DNA from: Myxococcales bacterium
GTDB lineage: Bacteria > Myxococcota > Polyangia > Fen-1088
Direction of reading: 5' to 3'
Length of the DNA: 9,165 bases
Assembly (NCBI GenBank): GCA_003153875.1
Contig: PMBY01000181.1
Coordinates: forward strand, 1-9,165
In this document: positions 1-6,143 of the stretch, piece after piece
Layout: each line of letters begins with the position of its first letter
Numbering within the stretch: the stretch's first letter is position 1
Translations under genes and position numbers: made by a program
The notes under the pieces: generated by a model
Databases searched by the model: none
Told to the model about the DNA's origin: nothing
The model's input: only the letters and a program-made list of their open reading frames with translations

Positions 1-362
1 ATCGGGATTTCAAGGTAGCCCTTTGGCAGATCCATCGAGGTTGTCCCCGTCGCCTCCTCGACGCCCCCGACTATCGCCTTCAGGGTGTAGCCGGTGCCGC
101 CGGCGGCGCTGTCCAGATAGTTGGTTGAGGTGGTGATCGGTGTGGCGTTGAGTTTCGCCGTGCCTTTGTACACGTTGAAGGCGACATCAGTGCCCTGTTC
201 CGTGCCGTAGAGCCGCCACGACAGAAGGGTCCCCCCACCGGTTGCTCCCCCAACCGCCACAAAACCCCTGCCCAGTTTTTCCATGATACGCTGGCCATAG
301 GCGGGCATTGCCATCAGGCAAAGGGCCAGGCAAATAGAAGACCAGAAGACTCTGTATCTCAT
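1..362 (-). CDS. Partial secreted PL11-like rhamnogalacturonan lyase, N-terminal part
   Basis: The reading frame opens at the ATG whose complement lies at 360-362 and stays open to the left edge, giving 120 residues of an incomplete protein. Residues 1-23 form a signal peptide: basic start (MRYR), hydrophobic core and an A-Y-G/Q cleavage site. The mature part has QRIMEKLGRGFVAV (24-37), LLSWRLYGTE (46-55), AFNVYKG (61-67) and KLNATPITTSTNYLD (70-84). From memory this pattern matches the N-terminal beta-sheet domain of PL11 rhamnogalacturonan lyases (YesW/YesX type), which cleave the rhamnose-galacturonate backbone of pectin by beta-elimination outside the cell. The catalytic propeller lies outside the window, so activity cannot be judged. 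A purine-rich AAAGGGG lies about 7 bases upstream of the ATG as ribosome binding site. The gene is divergent from the M14 lipoprotein gene and shows no link to secretion. An Fn3-like domain of another exported glycosidase is the main alternative. Confidence 0.72.
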   Translation of the reverse strand, partial: MRYRVFWSSICLALCLMAMPAYGQRIMEKLGRGFVAVGGATGGGTLLSWRLYGTEQGTDVAFNVYKGTAKLNATPITTSTNYLDSAAGGTGYTLKAIVGGVEEATGTTSMDLPKGYLEIP

Positions 363-562
363 CGTGTCGCCCCTTTCTCATCCAGACGTCGCTTTTCGCA
401 GACCACGGACAACGCGCCGCGGAGACGCGTCGTGTACACAAACCGACCTGTCAGATAAGGGGGGAGGGACCAGCCAAGACGGGTCATTCCTGTGCCAAAC
501 TTGAACACCAGGCGCACGGAGCCCGATGGGCATCGCCGCTTGGGCCGCCGGGCAATCCCAAA
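363..562. promoter_or_regulatory. Divergent intergenic region, presumed to hold both promoters
   Basis: This 200-base gap separates the start codons of the minus-strand PL11-like gene and the plus-strand M14 lipoprotein gene, so promoters for both should lie here. I could not assign convincing -35/-10 boxes. Three short perfect palindromes stand nearly back to back: CCGCGG (417-422), GACGCGTC (424-431) and GTGTACAC (432-439). They could be an operator, but this is inference from symmetry only. A purine run, AAGGGGGGAGGGA, occupies about 457-469. No RNA gene, coding signal or terminator hairpin was recognised. Confidence 0.4.
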
Positions 563-1867
563 ATGATCATTCGCTATTCGCTCCCTGCGCTCGCTCTGCT
601 TCTGGCTGGCTGTGGCCAGGGGTCAAACTCGGGGCATGCTCCACGGCAAGACGGTGCCGTCGATCTGGGCCGCCTCGCCCAGCCCGACGGGCAGAACCGT
701 ATCGAGGCCGGCGGCGGGCTGGATAACGCACCAGATCGCGGTTCGACGACTGACAGGGACAGCAGTTCTGACCAGCCGGGGGATGTGGGCACCAGCCCGG
801 ACCTGGCCTCGGACCTCCGGGTTGCCGCCGACCTGGCTGCGGACGCCAGTGCCGACAGGGACGTCGTGGACGCGGCCAGCGCCGACACGGACGCCGCCGG
901 CGACGGCCCCGAGGTAGGCGCGTCGGATGATGGTGGCTGCGCCCTGGCCGACAACATCTTGGTCGGCAAGCTGCCGACTGTCAGCTTTCTGACCTATCAC
1001 AATCAGTCGCAGATCGAGGCCTACTTGCAGGCGGTGGCCTTGGCCGTCCCCAGCATCGCCACGTACAAGGTGCTCGGGCAATCGGGGCAGGGTCGGAATC
1101 TTCCCTATCTCGTCATCAATGCAACCTGCCAGGCCAGCCCGCCAGCCCTTCTCGCCAATGGCACCCACCACGGCGACGAACCCGCCAGCACGGAGGCGGC
1201 CCTGGCCATCCCCGACTATCTTTTGCGAAAGAGCACCACCGATGCGTCGGTGCGAAGCCTACTTCAGACCTACGCCTTTTACGTGCTGCCCCTGGTGAAC
1301 CCGGATGGGTTTGCCTTGGACACGCGAGAGAACGCAGCCGGGCTGGATATCAACCGCGACTATTCCTACCCGGGACGCAGCGACGCAAATTCGTTCACGA
1401 CGGTCGAGGCCAAGCTTGTGAAGTCGCTGCAGGAAAGCGTCGGGTTCCGCGCCGCTATCGCGTTTCACAGTGGCGCGCAAGAGGTGCTGTGGCCTTGGTG
1501 CTACACCGGCGACGCCACGGTCGACGGCGGATTCTTCACGGCTGCCGGACAGAAGACGGCTCAGGCTATGAATTTCGCCATCTATCAGCAGTCCTACGAC
1601 GACTATCCGACCGAGGGCGAATACATCGACTACGCCTATTGGAAGAACCATACCCTGGCCGCCACCTTTGAAGTGTCGTTGGTGAAGGCTCCAAGCCTGG
1701 CTTCACTGGCCGGTGTGGTCGGCGGTGCGAGCAAGGGCACCGTCGCCTGGGTACAAGCGGTGAGCGATCACGACAACGGCAGGTTGCATGCCCTGTCCGC
1801 GACGGCTGCGGAGCGCAGGAGATTCCCGTTCACGGCACCATTTGATGGAACGAATCGGCTCGAATAG
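563..1867 (+). CDS. Lipoprotein with M14-family zinc carboxypeptidase domain
   Basis: This 434-residue protein begins with a lipoprotein signal peptide, MIIRYSLPALALLLAGC. The lipobox is L14-A15-G16-C17, so the mature protein should be lipid-anchored at Cys17. Residues about 25-125 are a low-complexity Asp/Ala/Ser/Gly linker, probably a flexible tether. From about 143 a peptidase M14 domain follows. Expected active-site features are visible: zinc ligands H203-G-D-E206 in NGTHHGDE, the NPDGF segment at 246-250, N264-R265 in DINRDY for substrate carboxylate binding, third zinc ligand H302 in AFHSGAQE, and the general-base glutamate E370 in LAATFEVS. It is therefore predicted to be an active exopeptidase (or peptide amidase) outside the cytoplasm; substrate specificity cannot be read. 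The Shine-Dalgarno is weak, but the ATG at 563 gives a complete signal peptide. It ends 64 bases before the preferred tssA start on the same strand, so co-transcription is possible. Nothing ties it functionally to the T6SS. Confidence 0.88.
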   Translation: MIIRYSLPALALLLAGCGQGSNSGHAPRQDGAVDLGRLAQPDGQNRIEAGGGLDNAPDRGSTTDRDSSSDQPGDVGTSPDLASDLRVAADLAADASADRDVVDAASADTDAAGDGPEVGASDDGGCALADNILVGKLPTVSFLTYHNQSQIEAYLQAVALAVPSIATYKVLGQSGQGRNLPYLVINATCQASPPALLANGTHHGDEPASTEAALAIPDYLLRKSTTDASVRSLLQTYAFYVLPLVNPDGFALDTRENAAGLDINRDYSYPGRSDANSFTTVEAKLVKSLQESVGFRAAIAFHSGAQEVLWPWCYTGDATVDGGFFTAAGQKTAQAMNFAIYQQSYDDYPTEGEYIDYAYWKNHTLAATFEVSLVKAPSLASLAGVVGGASKGTVAWVQAVSDHDNGRLHALSATAAERRRFPFTAPFDGTNRLE

Positions 1868-1931
1868 CGCCGTCCCGTCCCCCCCGTACCTTTTCACGCA
1901 ACCTTCTGCCTCGGCTTCCGATAAGCCGGGC

Positions 1932-2969
1932 ATGATTCTCACCAGCCGGGTCGAGTCCCTCCTGCAGCCGGTCGCCTCCGCGACTCCCTGCGGGGCTGAC
2001 CTTGAGTACGATCTTGCGTTTCTGGAGCTTGAGCGCCTGGTGCAAGGCAGGCCGGAGCAACAGATGGGAAGCGCGGTGGTCCCGGCGCAGGAGCCTGACT
2101 GGGACTCGATCGCCAAGCACGCCGCTGCACTTTTGGGCAAGACCAAAGACCTGCGGGTTGTGCTTTGCCTGACGCGAGCCTTGCTCAACCGCGACGGGTT
2201 CGCGGGTCTGCGCGATGGCTTGGCTGTGTTGCGCGGGCTGGTCGAACGCCACTGGGACGGCCTGTTTCCGCGGCTGGAGCCCGCTGAGGCAAACGATCCC
2301 ACGTTCCGGATCAACATCCTTATGGGGCTGTGTGATTCGGCGGCGGTCATCGAGCGCGTTCGGGCGATCCCCCTGGTGACTTCGCGAGCCTTTGGCCGAT
2401 TCAACTTGAGGGAGCTTGCGATCGCGTCGGGGGAGTTGCCGCCTGCGCGCGGGACGGCAGCACCGGCAAGCATCGCAATTGACGGGGCCTTTTCCGAGAG
2501 CGCGGTCGCCGACTTGCAAGCCACGGCTTCCAGCGTGCGCGAGTCCCTCGAACACCTGGCCGCGCTTGAGACAACGGTTGGCGCGCATGTGGGCCTCGCC
2601 CACGCGCCGAGCTTCTCGATGCTTTCGAGGCTGCTGGAACAGGCCCACAGGATTCTGGCGGCTCGTCTCGAGGTGCGCGGCGTGAAATGCGCGTCCCCTG
2701 CGGCAGGTCCGTCCGCCGCTGCGGCGGCTGCCGGTGAAGCGCCCGTGGCCCAGGTCGCACCGATCGGGACGGTGACCTCTCGGGAAGAGGTGGTGCGCTC
2801 TTTCGAACGGATCTGCGATTACTACCAGTGCCACGAGCCATCCAGCCCCATGCCGCTTCTGCTACAGCGATGCAAGCGGTTGGTGTCGGCAAGTTTCCTG
2901 GACATCGTCCGTGACGTCGCGCCCGACGCCGTTTCCCAAGTGGAGATGCTGCGCGGCCGCGACAGCTAG
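1932..2969 (+). CDS. tssA: Type VI secretion protein TssA (ImpA family, short form)
   Basis: TssA is a cytoplasmic assembly factor that organises baseplate and sheath/tube polymerisation. From the ATG at 1932 the protein has 345 residues, about the size of the short Pseudomonas TssA1 type. An ImpA_N domain covers about residues 7-125, with TPCGADLEYD (18-27), KTKDLRV (70-76), LTRALL (80-85) and ERHWDGLFPRL (105-115). An Ala-rich linker at about 253-276 leads to a conserved C-terminal region with TSREEVVRSFERICDYY (282-298) and HEPSSPMPLLLQRCKRLV (301-318). The frame is open further upstream, with ATGs at 1788 (inside the M14 gene) and 1845 (overlapping its end). I prefer 1932 because family homology begins directly after it and the upstream residues (MERIGSNSAVPSPPY and onward) look non-conserved. 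None of the three starts has a strong Shine-Dalgarno, so the start is uncertain. It is the first T6SS gene visible; tssB follows after 63 bases. Confidence 0.92.
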   Translation: MILTSRVESLLQPVASATPCGADLEYDLAFLELERLVQGRPEQQMGSAVVPAQEPDWDSIAKHAAALLGKTKDLRVVLCLTRALLNRDGFAGLRDGLAVLRGLVERHWDGLFPRLEPAEANDPTFRINILMGLCDSAAVIERVRAIPLVTSRAFGRFNLRELAIASGELPPARGTAAPASIAIDGAFSESAVADLQATASSVRESLEHLAALETTVGAHVGLAHAPSFSMLSRLLEQAHRILAARLEVRGVKCASPAAGPSAAAAAAGEAPVAQVAPIGTVTSREEVVRSFERICDYYQCHEPSSPMPLLLQRCKRLVSASFLDIVRDVAPDAVSQVEMLRGRDS

Positions 2970-3032
2970 AGAGAAGCCCGAGCACAGGTGGACAGCAACG
3001 CCATTTCCAAGAACACGAAATAGGGGAACACC

Positions 3033-3557
3033 ATGAGCAACAGCGGACAGAAATTCATTGCGCGCAATCGCGCTCCACGCGTTCAGATCGAATACGACGT
3101 CGAGCTCTACGGGGCCGAAAAGAAGGTCCAGCTGCCCTTTGTGATGGGGGTTATGGCCGATCTTTCCGGCAATCCCGCCGAGCCGCTGGCACCGGTTGCC
3201 GACCGGAAGTTCTTGGACATTTCCGTCGACGACTTCGACGATCGGCTCGAGGCGATGAAGCCGCGGGTGGCGTTCCAGGTTTCCAACACCTTGACCGGCG
3301 AGGGAAACCTCAGCTTGGACATATCCTTCGAGAGCCTCGACGATTTCTCACCAGCGGCCATCGCGCGCAGGGTGGGGCCGCTCAATCAGCTTCTGCAGGC
3401 GCGGCAGCAGTTGTCCAACCTGATTACCTACATGGATGGTCGAACCGGAGCCGAGGATCTGATCGCAAAGGCGCTGCACGATCCGGCGTTGCTGCAGGCG
3501 CTGGCCTCGGCGCCCAAACCCGAGACGAGCAATCCCGAAACCGCAAAGGACAAGTGA
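3033..3557 (+). CDS. tssB: Type VI secretion contractile sheath small subunit TssB
   Basis: TssB (VipA/ImpB family) pairs with TssC to build the cytoplasmic contractile sheath that propels the Hcp tube. The protein has 174 residues, normal for the family. Conserved segments run the whole length: RAPRVQIEYDVE (13-24), LPFVMGVMADLSG (34-46), DRKFLDISVDDFD (57-69), FESLDDFSPAAIA (99-111) and LLQARQQLSNLITYMDGRTGAEDLI (120-144, seen as one continuous helix-rich block). The tail after about 160 is polar and presumably disordered. The ATG at 3033 has AGGGGA five bases upstream (3022-3027). tssC begins 9 bases after the stop, consistent with stoichiometric expression of the two sheath subunits. The identification is secure from motif and gene order. 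Confidence 0.97.
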   Translation: MSNSGQKFIARNRAPRVQIEYDVELYGAEKKVQLPFVMGVMADLSGNPAEPLAPVADRKFLDISVDDFDDRLEAMKPRVAFQVSNTLTGEGNLSLDISFESLDDFSPAAIARRVGPLNQLLQARQQLSNLITYMDGRTGAEDLIAKALHDPALLQALASAPKPETSNPETAKDK

Positions 3558-3566
3558 GGGTGATCC

Positions 3567-5063
3567 ATGGCTGATACCAACGAAAGCACCCAGACCCAGG
3601 CTGGCGCAGCGACGGTTCAGATTTCTGATTTCGATGCGTTACTCAACAAGCAGTTCAACCCCCAGACCGATACGGCCAAGCGAGAAGTCGAGGGCGCGGT
3701 GCGAACCCTGGCCCAGCAGGCTCTCGCCAGCACGCCGCTCATTTCGACCGACGTGCTGCAGACCATCGAGGCCATGATCGCCGAGATCGACAAGAAGCTG
3801 ACCGCGCAGATCAACGCGATCATGCACCACCCTGATTTCCAGCAACTGGAGAGCGCATGGCGCGGCCTGCACTACCTGGTGAGCAACAGCGAGACCGACG
3901 ACATGCTGAAGATCCGGGTGCTCAACGTCGGCAAGAAGGATCTGCACAAGACCCTGAAGCGCTTCAAGGGTGCCGCGTGGGACCAGAGCCCGCTGTTCAA
4001 GAAACTCTACGAAGAGGAATACGGGACTTTGGGGGGAGAACCTTTCGGGTGTCTGGTGGGCGACTACTACTTCGATCACGGTCCCCAGGATGTGGAGCTG
4101 CTGGGCGAGCTGGCCAAGATCGCGGCGGCGGGCCATGCCCCCTTCCTGGCGGCCGCGTCGCCCACCGTGTTCCAGATGGAGTCCTGGCAAGAGCTCAGCA
4201 ACCCGCGTGACCTGACCAAGATTTTTCAGATCCCCGAGTACGCCGGGTGGCGATCGTTGCGCGACTCGGATGACGCCCGTTACGTCGGCCTGACCATGCC
4301 GCGCTTCCTCGCCCGGCCGCCCTACGGGGCCAAGACCAACCCGGTCGAGGCGTTCGACTTCGAGGAGGATGCCAGCGGGCCCGACGCCAGGAAGTACACC
4401 TGGGCGAACTCAGCCTATGCCATGGCGGTCAACATCAACCGCTCTTTCAAGACCTACGGCTGGTGCTCTCGGATTCGCGGTATCGAATCGGGCGGCGCCG
4501 TCGAGGGTCTGCCCACGCACACCTTCCCCACCGATGACGGGGGCGTCGACCTGCGCTGTCCCACCGAGATCGCCATCAGCGACCGACGCGAGGCCGAGCT
4601 GGCCAAGAACGGCTTCATGCCTCTGGTGTACAAGAAGAACACCGACTTTGCCGCCTTCATCGGGGCGCAGTCCCTGCACAAGCCGGCACAGTACGACGAC
4701 CCCGACGCGACCTCCAACGCCGCATTGGCCGCGCGTCTGCCCTACCTGTTCGCCACCTGCCGTTTCGCCCACTACTTGAAGTGCATCGTTCGCGACAAGA
4801 TCGGATCCTTCAAGGAAGCCGCGGACATGCAGCGCTGGCTGCAGAACTGGATCGTCCAGTACGTCGACGGCGACCCGTTGCATTCCAGCGAGGCCACCAA
4901 GGCGCGTAAGCCCCTGGCGGCTGCGGAGGTGATGGTCGACCCGGTCGAGGGCAATCCCGGCTACTACGCGTCCAAGTTCTTCCTTCGTCCCCACTACCAA
5001 CTCGAAGGGCTGACTGTGTCTTTGCGACTGGTCGCGAAGCTCCCCTCAGCCAAAGCGGCTTGA
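3567..5063 (+). CDS. tssC: Type VI secretion contractile sheath large subunit TssC
   Basis: TssC (VipB/ImpC family) is the large sheath subunit; with TssB it forms the helical tail sheath. The 498 residues match the usual length of about 490-500. Landmarks include an N-terminal segment DFDALLNKQF (21-30), ESAWRGLHYLV (95-105), FGCLVGDYYFDHG (160-172), WRSLRDSDDARYVGLTMPRFLARPPYG (starting 228), WANSAYAMA (279-287), GWCSRIRGIESGG (298-310) and a C-terminal GYYASKFFLRPHYQLEGL block (465-482). The N-terminal DALLNK segment sits where VipB carries the helix exposed after contraction and bound by ClpV; a ClpV gene is present at the end of the window, which fits. GTGAGGGTGATCC just before the ATG supplies a moderate ribosome binding site that overlaps the tssB stop. 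No truncation or frameshift is visible. Confidence 0.98.
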   Translation: MADTNESTQTQAGAATVQISDFDALLNKQFNPQTDTAKREVEGAVRTLAQQALASTPLISTDVLQTIEAMIAEIDKKLTAQINAIMHHPDFQQLESAWRGLHYLVSNSETDDMLKIRVLNVGKKDLHKTLKRFKGAAWDQSPLFKKLYEEEYGTLGGEPFGCLVGDYYFDHGPQDVELLGELAKIAAAGHAPFLAAASPTVFQMESWQELSNPRDLTKIFQIPEYAGWRSLRDSDDARYVGLTMPRFLARPPYGAKTNPVEAFDFEEDASGPDARKYTWANSAYAMAVNINRSFKTYGWCSRIRGIESGGAVEGLPTHTFPTDDGGVDLRCPTEIAISDRREAELAKNGFMPLVYKKNTDFAAFIGAQSLHKPAQYDDPDATSNAALAARLPYLFATCRFAHYLKCIVRDKIGSFKEAADMQRWLQNWIVQYVDGDPLHSSEATKARKPLAAAEVMVDPVEGNPGYYASKFFLRPHYQLEGLTVSLRLVAKLPSAKAA

Positions 5064-5106
5064 TTTCAGTCCTCAGGAACAGTCGTCAGAGAAACGGCAA
5101 TCTAGC

Positions 5107-5112
5107 AAGGAG
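5107..5112 (+). promoter_or_regulatory. Strong Shine-Dalgarno of hcp
   Basis: AAGGAG lies 8 bases before the hcp ATG at 5121, in a 57-base gap after tssC. It is stronger than the sites of tssA, tssC or tssG. That suits a protein needed in large excess, because Hcp forms the tube and is secreted. No separate promoter or hairpin was recognised in the gap. Confidence 0.7.
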
Positions 5113-5120
5113 TCAGGAAT

Positions 5121-5600
5121 ATGGCGTTCACTATCTGCATCAAGATCGGAAACATCGCGGGCGAGTCGACCGTCGCCAACCACACAGGAGAAATCGACGT
5201 GCTGTCGTGGGGCTGGGGCCTCAACCAGTCCGCTTCAGGCCAAGTGGGAGGGGCGGGCTCGGGCACCGCCGACGTGAAGGATCTCACCTTCACGAAGTTC
5301 GTGGACAATTCCTCGCCCACACTCATTCAACAGTGTTTCGAGGGCAACAATCTGGGGGACACGGTCCTCACCGTGATCAAGGCCAACGGGAAAGAAGTGC
5401 TGGAGTTTATCAAGATCACGATGAGTGGAACCGTGATCATCTCTTCCATCAACACGGGCGATCCTCTTCCCAATGACCGGTATTCCGAGACCGTGACCCT
5501 CAATTTCGCGCACGTGAAATTCGAGTACACGCCGACGGGTCCGAACAACAGCAAGGGCGCGACTGCGGCTGGCGAATTCACGATCAGCCGGAGAGGATAG
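5121..5600 (+). CDS. hcp: Type VI secretion tube protein Hcp (TssD)
   Basis: Hcp forms hexameric rings that stack into the inner tube inside the TssBC sheath; it is expelled on firing and can carry effectors in its lumen. The 159-residue protein is normal length for a single-domain Hcp with no C-terminal effector extension. Recognisable segments are IKIGNIAGES (7-16), HTGEIDVLSWGWGLNQS (21-37), GTADVKDLTFTKFVDNSSP (48-66), a central VIISSINTGD (105-114) and the ETVTLNFAHVKFEYTP signature (123-138). The Gly/Ser stretch at 38-48 fits the extended loop. There is no signal peptide, as expected for a T6SS substrate. It lies between tssC and tssE, so it is probably the structural Hcp of this system and not an orphan copy. 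Confidence 0.97.
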   Translation: MAFTICIKIGNIAGESTVANHTGEIDVLSWGWGLNQSASGQVGGAGSGTADVKDLTFTKFVDNSSPTLIQQCFEGNNLGDTVLTVIKANGKEVLEFIKITMSGTVIISSINTGDPLPNDRYSETVTLNFAHVKFEYTPTGPNNSKGATAAGEFTISRRG

Positions 5601-5627
5601 TAACCGTCGAGATCCAGGCCTCGCGCC

Positions 5628-6143
5628 ATGGCTGAGCTGACGCCCAAGGAGCGACTGTCGCCCTCCTTGCTCGATCGACTGACTGATGACGAGCCAGAGC
5701 GAGCGACAGAGCCGCGTGAGTCTCGAGTTCTGTCGCCCGCTCGGTTGCGCGAATGCGTGCGCCGGGATTTGACCTGGCTCTTCAATACGACACACATGCA
5801 GTCGCTGCACAACCTGGATGAATTGCCTCTGGTCGCGCGCTCGGTGCTGAACTACGGCATCCCCGATTTGGCCGGCCGGACGGCGTCAAGTCTGGACACC
5901 GCGGAGTTGGAACAGATGATCGGTCAGGCCATTTTGAACTTCGAGCCTCGTCTCGATCGCAATTCGGTGAGGGTGCGGCCGGTCGTGGACCAGCGCCAGA
6001 TGAACCAAAATGCCCTGTCCTTCGACGTCGAGGCGGAACTGTGGGCCCAGCCCTTGCCGCTGCGTCTCTTCTTGCGAACCGCGGTGGATCTGGAAGCCGG
6101 AAAAGTGGAAGTGACCGACCAGGGCGGCAAAGGAGGTGCTTGA
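5628..6143 (+). CDS. tssE: Type VI secretion baseplate protein TssE (gp25-like)
   Basis: TssE is the gp25-like baseplate wedge component that links the baseplate to the first sheath ring in the cytoplasm. The 171-residue protein starts MAELTPKERLSPSLLDRLTDDEP, the typical family opening, followed by a short charged stretch and RVLSPARLRECVRRDLTWLFNTTHM (33-57). The core gp25-like motifs are SVLNYGIPDLAG (72-83) and AILNFEPRLD (101-110). The C-terminal strand region (FDVEAELWAQPLPLRLFLRTAVDLEAGKVEV, starting 122) is complete. It begins 27 bases after the hcp stop, and its own stop codon TGA shares its A with the tssF ATG, so translation of the two is probably coupled. The Shine-Dalgarno before 5628 is weak, but the N-terminal homology makes this start sound. 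Confidence 0.95.
   Translation: MAELTPKERLSPSLLDRLTDDEPERATEPRESRVLSPARLRECVRRDLTWLFNTTHMQSLHNLDELPLVARSVLNYGIPDLAGRTASSLDTAELEQMIGQAILNFEPRLDRNSVRVRPVVDQRQMNQNALSFDVEAELWAQPLPLRLFLRTAVDLEAGKVEVTDQGGKGGA
6131..6136 (+). promoter_or_regulatory. Shine-Dalgarno that fixes the tssF start
   Basis: AGGAGG (within AAAGGAGG) lies inside the last codons of tssE, 6 bases before the ATG at 6143. The tssF frame is open back to an earlier ATG at 6041. This near-perfect site, and homology starting directly at MDPRVLGTYNREL, show that 6143 is the real start. Confidence 0.85.

Noticed and set aside
187..441. Minus-strand open frame of 84 codons overlapping the PL11-like gene
   Set aside because: It is in a different frame from the signal-peptide-bearing PL11-like frame, ends inside it and resembles no protein family I know.
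482..497. Possible sigma-54 promoter on the minus strand (TGGCAC as the -24 element)
   Set aside because: The -24 element is perfect, but the spaced -12 element reads TGAC instead of TTGC, so the match is too weak to call.
526..726. Plus-strand 66-codon open frame starting before the M14 lipoprotein
   Set aside because: It is out of frame with the M14 gene and Arg/Pro-rich; the frame starting at 563 has a full lipoprotein signal and catalytic domain.
726..940. Possible tandem repeats in the Asp/Ala-rich part of the M14 lipoprotein gene
   Set aside because: The composition is repetitive (GAC, GCC and GCG codons), but I see no fixed period or repeated unit. It is a low-complexity linker and not a repeat array.
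1868..1931. Terminator between the M14 gene and tssA
   Set aside because: The gap holds a C-run and a short T-run but no stem-loop that I could pair, so no intrinsic terminator is supported.
1703..2834. Two overlapping minus-strand open frames antisense to tssA
   Set aside because: Both are opposite a clearly coding TssA frame, have Ser/Arg/Ala-rich compositions without motifs, and lack credible ribosome binding sites.
6041..6142. N-terminal extension of tssF to the ATG at 6041
   Set aside because: The extra 34 residues are low complexity and overlap tssE. AGGAGG at 6131-6136 and family homology point to 6143.
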